Shown: positions 1 through 10,300, counted from the stretch's first letter. The stretch is DNA of 49,904 nucleotides from Lachnospiraceae bacterium (GCA_024403355.1 JAKSRW010000023.1:1-49904); one strand, 5' to 3'. Notes: generated by a model from the letters alone, not told the origin. Made by a program: numbers and translations.

Positions 1-216
1 AGGCAGGAAAGAAAAACGTAAAAATGTGGAGCATAAAGAATGCTGATGCCAACCGCAGAATGGTAGGAGACCGTGAGAGCAATTCCACATACGCAATCGG
101 AAAGCCGGAGGCAGGAAAGAAAAACGTAAAAATGTGGAGCATAAAGAATGCTGATGCCAACCGTCGAATGGTAGGAGACCGTGAGAGCAATTCAAAATAC
201 GGTACAGTTGTCGGAA
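1..216 (+). repeat. Two 108-bp direct repeats inside a coding region
   Basis: The string starting AGGCAGGAAAGAAAAACG at 1 recurs at 109. About the first 85 bases match with only two changes (GCAG versus GTCG at the NRR codons); the last part diverges. The period is a multiple of three, so each unit adds 36 residues. More copies may lie upstream of the window. Confidence 0.9.
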
Positions 217-422
217 AGCCGGAAAAGGGCAAAATCAACAGCGATATGTGGCAGATGACTTCCGATAAGAATAAAAACGGCAACGGAAAGACACATTTTG
301 CTCAGGACCCTTCGAGGCCGGTAGCGGCAGAAGGCAAGCGCCTTTGGAAATTTGACGGAAACAGTTCAAAGGGCAAGGGCACACAGAGTGCAAAAACAAG
401 CTTTGAGGTAAAGGACCTCTAG
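3..422 (+). CDS. Partial basic repeat protein at window edge, function unknown
   Basis: The reading frame is open from the window edge to a TAG at 420-422, so the N-terminus is missing; an ATG at 24 lies inside the repeat and is probably internal. The visible part has two near-identical 36-residue units, each containing MWSIKNADANRRMVGD, then a related degenerate unit beginning MWQMTSDKN and a Lys/Gly/Ser-rich tail ending SFEVKDL. It is rich in K, N, R and G and has no membrane segment. It ends 23 bases before the next gene, which precedes contractile-injection-system genes, so it probably belongs to that operon. I do not recognise the family. The repeat could be a binding module in a cargo or accessory protein, but that is inference. 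Confidence 0.6.
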   Translation, partial: AGKKNVKMWSIKNADANRRMVGDRESNSTYAIGKPEAGKKNVKMWSIKNADANRRMVGDRESNSKYGTVVGKPEKGKINSDMWQMTSDKNKNGNGKTHFAQDPSRPVAAEGKRLWKFDGNSSKGKGTQSAKTSFEVKDL

Positions 423-444
423 TATAAAGTAAAGGAGTACGCGG

Positions 445-2991
445 ATGCTTACAATCAAGCCACCGATAAGCCTTCGTACACAGAAGAGGCTTTCGACCAT
501 CCATCAGGATATGAATGAAAAAATAATAGGTAATTATTCCCTGATGAATGACAGCATTCGCAGAGAAGAGCTTCTTTACCTTACAACCTCTACCCCCGAC
601 ATTTATTTTGCGGAGGGCAGCAGTACCAGTGTATTAAATGAAATCACCAGTCAGACACGTCAGGAATTCAGACTTGATGTAATTAATAATCTGGTAAACC
701 GTATCATGCTTTCCAATACGCAGAACTTCAGCTATCAGGATTCGGTATACATCAGTAACGTACTCAGGAAAATCGGTATAACCGATGTTAATTCCTTTAT
801 GAAGCAGGTTTCAATCCTTCAGAATGAGACCCGCCAGGTCAATAAGCTGACCAGACTCTATGAAAATAACAGGACTCTTCTTACACAGCTCTTTGAGGAA
901 GAACGTGAAAGAAGGGGCAGAGAGGTCAGTGCAGGGGAGCAAAGGGAAACGGTTAATGAGCAGAATCATCTTCACCGGGAAATATATAACAGACTGGATA
1001 CCGCAAAAATTTACAATGAAATAAGTAATTTCACAAGAGCCGAGTCCTACAGGGAAAATTTCATAAACCATAATCAGATGAGCGTTTCGGAGCAGACTAT
1101 GGTAGGAAAAAGCATAGCCCTGCAGCAGATAAAGAATACCGTACTGAATGAAAAATCACCCGTAAGCTTTTATCATGCCAACTTTTATGAGCTGGCAGAT
1201 GAAGAGAGCGAACAGGCAAAAGAGCAGAGCGAAAAGCTTACTCCCGCTATTTTGTTAAATCTTGTAGACCAGGCATATTCACTGAAAAGTGAAGAAATAG
1301 AAAATAACGCCCACAACTGGTATTCACTGGTGACATCCTTTTATGAGAGCGCCGGCAATACCATTAAGCGCTATGACAGCTACCACAGGGATGGTGTGTA
1401 CAGGTCTGAAAGCTATAAACAGACAATAGAGGAACACAGCGAGCAGAATATCAGTGAAATAAATGCGTTGACAGAAATCAGCAGGCAGTTTTCGGGCATC
1501 AGCTCAATAATGCAGAAGAATGAAGCTGACAACAGAAGCTATATTAATTCACGTAGTTTTTATCCCGCAGAGAATCAGAGTCAGATAAGCAATTATTTAT
1601 CGCAGACTGTTGATAACAGTGCGGATATCAGTTATCTCGAGGCAGGAGAAGCAGAGGAAGAAGGAGCGCTCAGTGCAGAGGAGCAGCAGCTTCGTATTGA
1701 AGAACAGCTTCGTTTGATAAGTGAGAAAAATACCGAAAACTTCCGTAAAATTCAGGATATTACCGAGAAGCAGCCGCGAATTAAGAATGTCAGCATAGAC
1801 CGCCAAAAGGCCCGTGAGAACATGATCCGTGCGCTCGAGAATCCTGAGGAAATCATCCGTGAGATGATGGAGGAACGTACCCTCAGCAAAACTGAGCAGA
1901 TTGAACAGAATATTACAAATGCTCTTTACGAGAATATGTCAGAGGATGTCCGTGCCGTTTATAATGAGGTACTTAACCTTCCCGGACAGAGTCAGGCCAA
2001 GGAAATTATCAGCCGCTTTATGGAAGCCAGAGGAAACGGTGAAGGAGCTTCAAAGGAGGATGAGGGCTATCGGATGCTTTCGGAAGTCGAGCGTGCAGAG
2101 CAGATAACTCTGGCGCATGCAGACGCAGCCGTAAGACAGGACAGGCAGGAATGGCAGCAGGCACAGACCGATTATATATTACAGCCTGAAACGGAGATTA
2201 TTCAGGAGGAGCCTGAGGTAGCAGCCGGGGAGTTGTCGACATCAGTTCGAAATTATATTAATAACGAATATATTCATAATGAGAATGTTCGCACGCTTGT
2301 TTCAAATATTATTAAAACAAACAACGAAAGAAGCATAAACGAAGTATTCAATAAAATTACGGAGCCAACGGTTACGGAGCTTATTCATCAGACGGTTACA
2401 GCTGACGGAGTCCTGACTGAAACCGTTCAAAGAGAGCTTAGTGAATCGGTTACCGAAAGAATTATTAGCTCTGACAGAATTGAAAGGCGAACGGAGCAGC
2501 TAAGAGGAAGCAGACTGCAGAATACCGGGGCAGATGAAGCACCGGAAATGATTTACAGAGCAGACAGGCAGGAGGAGCCTGAAAGCGTTCAAAGTCTCAG
2601 TACAAAGCACGTAGAGGAAATCATCCGTGACAGGGTGAACCGTGAGGTTGAAAGACCTGTTGTAAGATACACAAGCGGGACGCATAGCAGCATTTCTTTT
2701 GTTCATAAGGAGGAGAATCATGAAATCGATGAGGAACTCCTGAACATGATTCAGAAGAAGACAAGCGATACCGTGGTTGAACAGACGGTTGAACATAAAA
2801 ATAAACAGGAAAACCGTGTTATTGAAAACAATGTAACTAGTCAGGTTAAGCAGGTAACAAATACCGAGTTAAGAAACATTGAGGAGATAGTATCAAGAAA
2901 TATCAGGACACAGATAGGTGATATTTCGGATAAGGTATACAATCAGATAGAAAAAAGACTTACCAACGAGCGCAAGAGACGTGGCTTTTAA
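445..2991 (+). CDS. Large Glu/Gln-rich predicted coiled-coil protein of the CIS locus
   Basis: This 848-residue protein starts at an ATG with AAAGGAG eight bases upstream. It is unusually rich in E, Q, N, R and S, has no signal peptide or membrane segment, and shows long charged stretches that should form helices and coiled coils (for example around residues 150-180, 395-440 and 470-500). The C-terminal 250 residues repeat a theme of VTERI/IIRDRV/VNREV-type segments separated by short linkers. It lies directly between the repeat protein and the two CIS_tube genes. I do not recognise a family. Candidate roles are tape measure, baseplate scaffold or assembly factor, suggested only by size, position and composition. 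A tape measure would usually be more hydrophobic or glycine-rich, so scaffold or accessory seems as likely. Confidence 0.75.
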   Translation: MLTIKPPISLRTQKRLSTIHQDMNEKIIGNYSLMNDSIRREELLYLTTSTPDIYFAEGSSTSVLNEITSQTRQEFRLDVINNLVNRIMLSNTQNFSYQDSVYISNVLRKIGITDVNSFMKQVSILQNETRQVNKLTRLYENNRTLLTQLFEEERERRGREVSAGEQRETVNEQNHLHREIYNRLDTAKIYNEISNFTRAESYRENFINHNQMSVSEQTMVGKSIALQQIKNTVLNEKSPVSFYHANFYELADEESEQAKEQSEKLTPAILLNLVDQAYSLKSEEIENNAHNWYSLVTSFYESAGNTIKRYDSYHRDGVYRSESYKQTIEEHSEQNISEINALTEISRQFSGISSIMQKNEADNRSYINSRSFYPAENQSQISNYLSQTVDNSADISYLEAGEAEEEGALSAEEQQLRIEEQLRLISEKNTENFRKIQDITEKQPRIKNVSIDRQKARENMIRALENPEEIIREMMEERTLSKTEQIEQNITNALYENMSEDVRAVYNEVLNLPGQSQAKEIISRFMEARGNGEGASKEDEGYRMLSEVERAEQITLAHADAAVRQDRQEWQQAQTDYILQPETEIIQEEPEVAAGELSTSVRNYINNEYIHNENVRTLVSNIIKTNNERSINEVFNKITEPTVTELIHQTVTADGVLTETVQRELSESVTERIISSDRIERRTEQLRGSRLQNTGADEAPEMIYRADRQEEPESVQSLSTKHVEEIIRDRVNREVERPVVRYTSGTHSSISFVHKEENHEIDEELLNMIQKKTSDTVVEQTVEHKNKQENRVIENNVTSQVKQVTNTELRNIEEIVSRNIRTQIGDISDKVYNQIEKRLTNERKRRGF

Positions 2992-3027
2992 CAGCATAAA
3001 ATAAGAGAGAAAGGCAGGTGCGTTTAA

Positions 3028-3933
3028 ATGGGTTTCATAAAAAATCAGTTTGCGGCAGCAGGCGGTGCAGTAACCAAGGCAATAATAGAAATCTTTGATG
3101 AACGTGAGCTTGCCAAGCAGGTACATGATGAAAGCTCTCTTCGCTGGCAGGGTATGGAGCCGAGAATGTCCACACCTCCGGCAGGAGGAATGCCTGCAGG
3201 GGAGGAATTTGTTCCTGCGGAAATCGGAAGGGCGGATGCTGCCGGTAATGTTTTTGGAAGTGAAAAGGAGTTTTTTGCCTCAAAGCTTACGTCAGCGAGA
3301 GGCGAATACGGTGACAGAATTGCCAAAAAGAGATTTATTGTAAAGTTTAATCCGGCATCTATTAATATTCAGGCTATGGGTGGTGGTAATTACCCAAAGC
3401 AGCAGTTTGGCGGTGACAAAGGCCAGGGTATTGATATTTCTGCACTTAACACAACCATTCAGTTTGATGTTAAGCTTATATTTGATGACTATAACTATAA
3501 CGAAGCCTTCATGAATCCCACTCTTAATCTGTCAGCACAGAACTACGTGGATAAAGTCTCAAAGCTTGCTGTAGAGAAGATTAAAAAGAACCATGTCGGA
3601 GTTCAGGAGCAGGTTGAGGCACTTACAGGAGCTATCAGAAATGAATACACACGTTACATAGCCTTTAACTGGGGCGAGCTCTGCTATCAGGGAGTGGCCA
3701 ATAAGGTTACTGCTGAGTACAGTATGTTTTCCACGGAAGGAAGACCGATGCGTGCTGCAGTGAACTTAGGCATTCAGCTTCAGGATTACACAACGCGAAT
3801 GGTAACGGGTGGAAACGATTATTGGCATAATGCATATGAGAAAGCCTTTAATGGACAGAATGATGCAGGGAGCTCTGTTATGGACAGCAGAGCGGCATCA
3901 CAATTTGTTCAGAATTTATTGAATTTAGGCTGA
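3028..3933 (+). CDS. CIS_tube-family baseplate/tube initiator protein 1 (Afp7/Pvc7 N-terminal type)
   Basis: The 301-residue protein carries two hallmarks of the contractile-injection-system tube/initiator family (Pfam CIS_tube; N-terminal part of Afp7/Pvc7). These are the strand FIVKFNPASINI near residues 104-113 and the later block FNWGELCYQGVANKV near 212, followed by YSMFSTEGRPMRAAV. In characterised particles this family joins the inner tube to the central hub. The first ~100 residues form an extra low-complexity N-terminus with Met/Pro/Gly. The C-terminus FVQNLLNLG closely matches the end of the next gene, so the two are tandem paralogues. No LysM domain is visible, unlike full-length Afp7. 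The gene is 13 bases upstream of its paralogue and is probably co-translated. Confidence 0.8.
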   Translation: MGFIKNQFAAAGGAVTKAIIEIFDERELAKQVHDESSLRWQGMEPRMSTPPAGGMPAGEEFVPAEIGRADAAGNVFGSEKEFFASKLTSARGEYGDRIAKKRFIVKFNPASINIQAMGGGNYPKQQFGGDKGQGIDISALNTTIQFDVKLIFDDYNYNEAFMNPTLNLSAQNYVDKVSKLAVEKIKKNHVGVQEQVEALTGAIRNEYTRYIAFNWGELCYQGVANKVTAEYSMFSTEGRPMRAAVNLGIQLQDYTTRMVTGGNDYWHNAYEKAFNGQNDAGSSVMDSRAASQFVQNLLNLG

Positions 3934-3946
3934 TATGAGGTGATTT

Positions 3947-4729
3947 ATGGCAGGTTTATTAAGCAGCGCAGCCAATTATGCGGGAAGTAAAATAAAAGAA
4001 GGTGCAAAGGATGCCATAGGCTATACCTCAAAGGCTATTCTTTACGTTAACTATGATCCGGCAGCAGGCGCCGGTCTGATTGCACAGAATCCTGTAACTA
4101 CACTAAACAGTGCCTTTAAGGGGAAGCTTATTGTACAGTATAATCCGGCGTCCATCAGTATTCAGACCTTTGCCGGAACCTTTCAGAACCCTAATATGGG
4201 CGGTGCAGGTATGAATCAGGTCAGTCAGATGACACTTCCGGCAAATACTGAGCTGACGGTTACTCTGGTATTTGATTCCATGGCTACGGATAATGCCTTT
4301 CAGTACAGCCGTTTCACTAATCTTTCCGTACAGAGGGTTGCGGCTGACTTAACCACCATGGCAAAAAAGTTTACCGTAAAAAATGAAGTTGAGGCACTTG
4401 TAAGCCTTATACTTAACGATAAAACGCGAATTGTAGAGTTTGATTGGGCAAATATGAGCTTTATGGGTGAAGTAACAAATATAAATGCCCAGTATACTAT
4501 GTTCAATCCCGAGGCAGATCCTGTAAGAGCGACGGTTACGCTGACCATTCAGCAGCATCATTTCGAGAATAACGCCGACGGTTCGGTTAATCCTATTAAT
4601 ACTGCATTTAATAAGATTTGGGATAATAAGATTGACAAGGTATTCGGTGAAACCGATGGACTTGACAATGTGTCAACAAATGACTCGGATAACACATTAT
4701 CGTTTATACAGAATTTAATCAATTTGTGA
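3947..4729 (+). CDS. CIS_tube-family baseplate/tube initiator protein 2
   Basis: This 260-residue paralogue of the preceding gene has the same landmarks: IVQYNPASISIQTF near residue 60, FDWANMSFMGEVTNI near 163, then YTMFNPEADPVRATV, and a shared C-terminal FIQNLINL. The architecture matches tube/hub adaptor proteins of contractile injection systems, which give sixfold symmetry at the tube base. The ATG is preceded by GAGGTGA. The N-terminus begins with a possible amphipathic stretch but no clear signal peptide. Two adjacent copies suggest distinct adaptor rings, or a tube-like and an initiator-like form; sequence alone does not tell which is which. Confidence 0.8.
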   Translation: MAGLLSSAANYAGSKIKEGAKDAIGYTSKAILYVNYDPAAGAGLIAQNPVTTLNSAFKGKLIVQYNPASISIQTFAGTFQNPNMGGAGMNQVSQMTLPANTELTVTLVFDSMATDNAFQYSRFTNLSVQRVAADLTTMAKKFTVKNEVEALVSLILNDKTRIVEFDWANMSFMGEVTNINAQYTMFNPEADPVRATVTLTIQQHHFENNADGSVNPINTAFNKIWDNKIDKVFGETDGLDNVSTNDSDNTLSFIQNLINL

Positions 4730-4744
4730 TAAGGATGGCTTAGG

Positions 4745-5950
4745 ATGGCATTTTTTGATGTAGACAAGTTAAGAGAAAAATATGGAAATTTTGTACGTCC
4801 GAAGGCCCTGCTTGAGATAGACGGAAAGAATTTTGACAAAAACAAGCTGGGACTGTCAATTTCAGATATCGAAATTGAACTCAGCGCAGGCTACGAGGCG
4901 TCAATTGCCAGCTTTGTTATTTACAATGCCTTTGATGTAAACAATTCGAAATTTAAGGTTGAGGATTTAAAAAAGGTGATTATGCTCGGCTCTGCAATTA
5001 AGCTTGGTGTCGGCTATGCAAATTCTGCAATATATGTATTTAACGGCTTTGTTTCAAAAATCAATTTCACCTATGACGGCGAAACGGCCACCCCGGGCGT
5101 TGAGATAACCGCTATGGATGCCAAGGGAATAATGATGGCAAACAACCACTCGAGGCAGCTTAAGGCCGATAATTACGGAGATGCGGTCAGGGAAATATTT
5201 GACGAGCCTTTATATTCCACCATGGAAAACAGTGGAATCATCACAGGAAAGATTCTTTCGGATACGCCTGATAAGAGTCCGGCCCCGGCATCTTCCGGCA
5301 GCAGGAAGGCATCTGATAAAACCATTGAAATTGTCGGGGAAAGTGATTATGAGTTTGTCGTAAAGGCAGCCAAGAAGTTCAATTATGATTTCTTCGTTCA
5401 TCTCGGAAAGATTGTTTTCAGAAGGGCCAAGGATACAAAGGATGTGCTTATTGACCTGGCTCCCGATTCAAAAATCATCCGCTCCCTGAATGTTGAATAC
5501 GATATCAGCGGAATCGTCGGCTCTGTGGAAGCGCGAGGAATGAATACTGCCGACGGAAAAGTCATTTCGGCGACGGAAAAGGCAAATAATAAATTATCGC
5601 TCGGCAATAAGGCCAAGGCTCTTATTAAAAGCAGCGAAAAGGTCTATATTGATACTACAATCCAATCGGATACAGACGCCAAGAACAGGGCAGCCTCACT
5701 TATGGAGATGATTTCCTACAGATTCGGAACTATTGAGTGCACAACAATGGGTCTTCCGGATTTAATGCCGGGATATTTTATCGACCTGTCAGGTGTGGGA
5801 ACGGCTGTAAGCAACAGATTTTATCTGACAACCGTGAAGCACAGACTGGATGGAAGCGGAAAAGGTTTTTCTACTACCTTTTACGGAAAAGCCGCATCCC
5901 TTTCGGATTCGATGGCGGGTGCTATCGGCGGAATGGGCGGATTATTCTAA
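4745..5950 (+). CDS. gpD/gp27-like baseplate hub protein (VgrG N-terminal half)
   Basis: The 401-residue protein fits the phage late-control gpD / gp27 hub family. It has a first beta domain opening with RPKALLEIDGKNF, then LSAGYEASIASFVIYNAF, a middle domain with the typical YEFVVKAAKKFNYDFFVHLGKIVF segment (residues ~205-225), and a closing tail-like barrel with KNRAASLME and PGYFIDLSGVG. Hubs of this kind form the trimeric base of the spike. Extracellular CIS usually fuse hub and spike in one VgrG-like protein (Afp8/Pvc8), but here the OB-fold and needle are in the next gene. The C-terminus is Gly/Met-rich (AGAIGGMGGLF). Confidence 0.82.
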   Translation: MAFFDVDKLREKYGNFVRPKALLEIDGKNFDKNKLGLSISDIEIELSAGYEASIASFVIYNAFDVNNSKFKVEDLKKVIMLGSAIKLGVGYANSAIYVFNGFVSKINFTYDGETATPGVEITAMDAKGIMMANNHSRQLKADNYGDAVREIFDEPLYSTMENSGIITGKILSDTPDKSPAPASSGSRKASDKTIEIVGESDYEFVVKAAKKFNYDFFVHLGKIVFRRAKDTKDVLIDLAPDSKIIRSLNVEYDISGIVGSVEARGMNTADGKVISATEKANNKLSLGNKAKALIKSSEKVYIDTTIQSDTDAKNRAASLMEMISYRFGTIECTTMGLPDLMPGYFIDLSGVGTAVSNRFYLTTVKHRLDGSGKGFSTTFYGKAASLSDSMAGAIGGMGGLF

Positions 5951-6061
5951 ATAATTAAAAAATCGCCGGGCGTTTGGCATTAGGCGAAGCTTTAGAATAA
6001 TTAAGAAATAAGTTTGAATTTTCATACTATATGATTTGATATAAAACGAGGGTGAGTACAA
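5951..6061 (+). promoter_or_regulatory. Intergenic gap in CIS operon with a possible internal promoter
   Basis: This 111-base gap is the longest break in the CIS gene run. It holds a weak CGCC...GGCG inverted repeat (5964-5986) and TTGAAT at 6014 separated by 17 bases from TGATAT at 6037, a partial sigma-A-like promoter. A GAGGGTGA ribosome site at 6048 precedes the next gene. Whether transcription restarts here is uncertain. Confidence 0.35.
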
Positions 6062-6874
6062 GTGGGTTTATATGACATCATCGGTGAAATAACCGAAAAG
6101 CAGGTAACAAAGACAGAGACGGGTGACAATCGTATATTCGGTGTTCTTACAGGCATTGTGGCAAAGAACTATGATGAGAGTATGAAGGGCAGAGTATGTG
6201 TTACCATTCCCGTCAGGGATAAGGATGCAAATGAGCTTCAGTGGGCACGCGTGGCGATGCCTTCATCGGGAAAAAACTGGGGACATTACTTCCTGCCTGA
6301 GGTAGGCGACCAGGTGTTACTTGTTTTTGAAAACGGAAATATTGAAAAGCCCTATATTATCGGCTGTATTCCGAAGGAAAAAGACCGTTTCCTTACGAAA
6401 TCCGCCGATGAAAATAACCAGTTTAAAAAGATTGTTACCACTCACGGCAACACTATTTTATTTGAGGATAATGCCCAGGATGAGGATGGGGAGAAGGATA
6501 AGCTCACAATTATGACCTCAAAGGAAAAGCTGTCGGTAAGTCTTAACAATGAAAAAATGCAGATGTCGATAAAGGATAAGGAAGGTAAAAACCAGATTAT
6601 TATCGATGCGGAAAAAGGCAATATTAATATAGACTGCGAAAAGAAAATGACCGTTAAGGTAAATGATGTTGAGCTTACCATTAACGGAAGCAGCGGAAAC
6701 GTCAGCCTGAAATGTAAGAATTTCAAGGTTGATGCAGACAGTATGATTGAATTAAAGGCAGGAGGAAATCTTAAGCTCGAGGGTGCAAATGCAAATTTCT
6801 CGGGAACCTCATCGGTTCAGCTGTCAAGCAATGCTTCCTGCAAGATTGCGGGAACACCGATTCAGATCGGATAA
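6062..6874 (+). CDS. gpV/gp5-like baseplate spike protein (VgrG C-terminal half)
   Basis: The 270-residue protein begins at GTG 6062 with GAGGGTGA six bases upstream. Residues ~25-105 form the gp5/gpV OB-fold: GVLTGIVAKNYDESMKGRV, then WARVAMPSSGKNWG, then LPEVGDQVLLVFENGN and KPYIIG, which is diagnostic. The remaining ~150 residues are short repeating beta strands with alternating polar and hydrophobic residues (LTINGSSGNVSLK, IELKAGGNLKLEG, ASCKIAGTPIQIG), as in the triple-stranded beta-helix needle of VgrG and gpV. It should trimerise and pierce the target membrane. No separate PAAR tip gene was found next to it. Confidence 0.88.
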   Translation: MGLYDIIGEITEKQVTKTETGDNRIFGVLTGIVAKNYDESMKGRVCVTIPVRDKDANELQWARVAMPSSGKNWGHYFLPEVGDQVLLVFENGNIEKPYIIGCIPKEKDRFLTKSADENNQFKKIVTTHGNTILFEDNAQDEDGEKDKLTIMTSKEKLSVSLNNEKMQMSIKDKEGKNQIIIDAEKGNINIDCEKKMTVKVNDVELTINGSSGNVSLKCKNFKVDADSMIELKAGGNLKLEGANANFSGTSSVQLSSNASCKIAGTPIQIG

Positions 6875-6933
6875 AAAGTATGTATGGAAGAGAGTGCGGT
6901 TTATCTGCACTATTCAGGGAAGGATAGATTATT

Positions 6934-7377
6934 ATGGCTGAAAACAGTGCTATTTTAGGAGCGGGAATGAAGTTCCCTCCGCAGGTGGACCCGGCAACGG
7001 GAAGATTTGTGGTTGCCTCGGGAGAGACCTCTGTCAAGGAATCCATTTACATTATCCTTATGACACAGAAAACGGAGCGCAGGCCCAGACCGGCCTTTGG
7101 TGCATCACTGATGTCCTTCACATTTATGGATACGGATGCGACCCTGCTGAGTATTATGGGCAGAAATCTTGCTGCGGATATCGCTGCGGCAGAGCCCAGA
7201 GTAACAAATCTAAATGTGGATATCAGTCCTGACGTTAAGAAAAATTGTCTTATCGTTAATATTTCATATACCGTTATTCAGACTAACGTAAGAGACAACC
7301 TTGTATTCCCGTTCTATCTGGATACAACTGTTGAAGAAGAGGAAGAGGATGAGTATGCAGAACCCCAGGAAGTATAG
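6934..7377 (+). CDS. gp25/gpW-like baseplate wedge protein
   Basis: This 147-residue protein matches the gp25 lysozyme-like baseplate family (Afp9/Pvc9, TssE, P2 gpW). The core has VASGETSVKESIYIILMT followed by ERRPRPAFGASL, the usual E-R-x-x-FG pattern, then LAADIAAAEPRVTNLNVDI near residue 85. Family members connect the baseplate to the first sheath ring and are structural despite the lysozyme name. The C-terminus is an acidic tail (EEEEEDEYAEPQEV) whose coding sequence overlaps the start of the next gene, implying translational coupling. Confidence 0.88.
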   Translation: MAENSAILGAGMKFPPQVDPATGRFVVASGETSVKESIYIILMTQKTERRPRPAFGASLMSFTFMDTDATLLSIMGRNLAADIAAAEPRVTNLNVDISPDVKKNCLIVNISYTVIQTNVRDNLVFPFYLDTTVEEEEEDEYAEPQEV

Positions 7378-10300
7378 TATAGACAACAGAAAAAAAGAGG
7401 ATCTGATTGCAGAGCTTTCAGAACTGGCACACAGCTATGCTCCGGAATGGAAGTTTGACCCGGAGAATCCTGATATCGGTTCTGTTCTTGCGCTTCTTTT
7501 TGCTGATCAGCTCTACGGAAATATAAACAGATTTAACCAGGTTATCGACAGATACCATACCGAATTTGTTAATCTTCTGGATATTTCCCTTCATAAGGCG
7601 CATCCTGCAAGTGCAATCTGCCTTTTTAAGCTCACAGGAGATAATGTTCCGGATGTATATGTGGAAAAAAGAACACGTCTTTTGGCCGATAACGGGGAAA
7701 ACAGCTGTGTATTTGAGACTTCATTTCCTGTGTATCTGACTTCTGCTAAGCTTAAATCGGTATTTCAGACGAATTCAAAAGAAGGAAAAATCATTCATGA
7801 ATTCGGTGATTACAAAATGACCGATTATAACGGAAAAGCTCTTGTAAGCGAAAATTCGGATAATGAAGCGCTTTCAACGGACAGCTTTATGCCGTTTACA
7901 CTTTATGATTTTTCCGAAGGAAATGTGGCCAGACAGGCTATAATTCTTTATCACAGCAGAATATTTGATGTAGAGGGTGAAAATATTCTCTGCAGAATTA
8001 AGGGAAATCCTGATTTCAGAAAAAGACTGGAGGATGGTGAATACAGAATCCTCTATTATACAGACAACGGTTTTGTGCCTGTAGACAGTGTAAGAGCGCT
8101 TGATGATGAGAATTTTCTTATCAGAAAGAAGGAAGAAAATAAAAAGGTCGAAGTAGACGGACATCAGGTAAGCATGCTTGCAATCGAAGCGGTTAAGCCT
8201 CAGCTTGAAAACCGCTCCTTTGATTCGATACAGTTTTCCTCAAGCGGTGGGGAGAGAAGACCTGATTTTGCAGGTTCGGGCTCGGAGGATTACGAGGTTG
8301 AGCGTTTTTCATTATTCGGTGACACCTTAAGCAATTATGAAGAATGCTACATCGGTATGGATTCTTATTTTGGACAGAAGGGCTCGAAAATATCCTTAAG
8401 CTTTAACGTGGCTTATGATGAGCATTATCTGGGATATGTTCAGACCACTGAGGAGGAAGAGCTTAAGATAATCAAGAGAAAAGAGCGAGTAAAGGTTGAA
8501 TCCAAGATTGCGTATGCCTTTCCCCAGGAGATTTCAATAGAATATTATAACGGGACAGGCTGGAAGAGACTTAAGGCCCAGCAGGAATATACAAAGATTT
8601 TTGCCGAGGCGGCAGCCGGCAGTATTGAGCTTTCTTTTATTTGTCCCAGTGACTGGGAGCCTGCTTCCGTGGGCGCATACAACGGACGCTGTCTTAAAAT
8701 TCAGCTCAGACGTTCAGATAACTGCTACCTTCAGCCCTGTATTCATATGTGTCCCGTTATCAGTGACATGCAGATTCGTTATACCTATGAGGGCCATTAT
8801 GAGCTGCCCGAATACGGTAAGAAGTTCTTCGGAACCTCAAATGCGGATATTACTGCGGACATTATTGCAGGTAAAAGCTTTGTAGGCTTTGAAAAGATAA
8901 ATTACAGTGATACGGCTCTTTATCTGGGCTTTGACAGATGCTTCGAAAACGGACCTGTCTCGCTCTGGTGGAAGCTTGACAGTATAAAACGAAATAAGGA
9001 CAAGAAGCTTCATTTCTATTATTCCTCGTCAAAAGGCTTTAAGGAAATGGCGATGGTTGATTATACCCGGAATTTCAGTAAGACGGGAGTAATGCTTTTC
9101 CTGCCGCCCGAGGATATGGTGAAGACGGAGCTTGAAGGAATGAATCTCTGCTGGATAAAGGTGGTCCAGGAGGGTGAGCCCGATATGCGTGACAGCATCC
9201 GTATTATCGATATTCAGACAAACGGAATCGAGGCAACAAATATCTGCACTCATGAGCCCACTCATTTTTACATTGATGAGGTAAAGAGCGATATGGTATT
9301 TACACTGCCGCACAGCGATATTTATGATGCGGAGGTCTGGGTAAATGAGAGAAATGAGCTTTCAATCGATGCCATGAAGCAGATGCTCAGGGAAAGACCC
9401 GACGAATGTCAGGCAAATTATAATTATCTTGGAAATATAAGCGAATTTTTCGTAAAATGGACGGAAAAGGATAATTTTAATAATTCAAATGCTTCAGACA
9501 GGCATTATGTTCTGGACCGAACAAATAACCTGCTGATTTTCGGTGACGGTATAAATGTGAGAATTCCGCAGAATACCTCTGATACAGGCTTTATCGTTAA
9601 GTGCAGAACCTGTGACGGCAGTAAGGGAAATGTTCCCGCGGGAGCAATTAACATGTCTGACAGAAATCTTCTGTATGTGGGCGAAATCAGCAATCCGGAC
9701 CCCGCATACGGCGGCAGCAGTATGGAAACCCGCAGCCGTGCACTTGCCAGAGGTGCGGACCTTATCAGCTCGGGAGGACGTTTTGTTACCGAGCGTGATT
9801 ACCTTAACGAAATCACAAATTATTCGGAAAATATTAATAAAGCCGCAATCGTTATCGGTGTGGACAGATTTGGCGTAAGATGCCCCGATATGGTATATGT
9901 CGTGCTTCTTATGTCTGATTATAAGAACGGTCCCACATCCTTCTATCAGATGCAGACGGAGCTCAGAAGACACCTTCTCGAGCACTGTGAGATGACAATT
10001 GTTCCTGAGGAGCTTCAGATTGAGGAGCCGGTATTTGTAGAGCTTAGCGTAGATGTATGGGCGCAGATTGTGAATATTGAGGACAGCTTCGAGGTACAGA
10101 ACCTTGTAAGCTCGACCCTTAATGAATATCTCGACCCCATAAGCTATGAAAAGCATAAGGGCTGGCCGATTGGCGAGCTGCCCGGAAAAACACAGATATT
10201 AATACGACTTAATGCATTGAAGAGCAAGGCAATCATCAGACAGATTGTGGTAACTGCCAGATATTCTGACAGTGAAGGCTTCCATGAGGTAGACCTTGAT

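Noticed and set aside
9494..10156. 220-residue minus-strand reading frame within the first J gene
   Set aside because: It lies wholly opposite a well-supported baseplate gene, with no ribosome site or recognisable domain.
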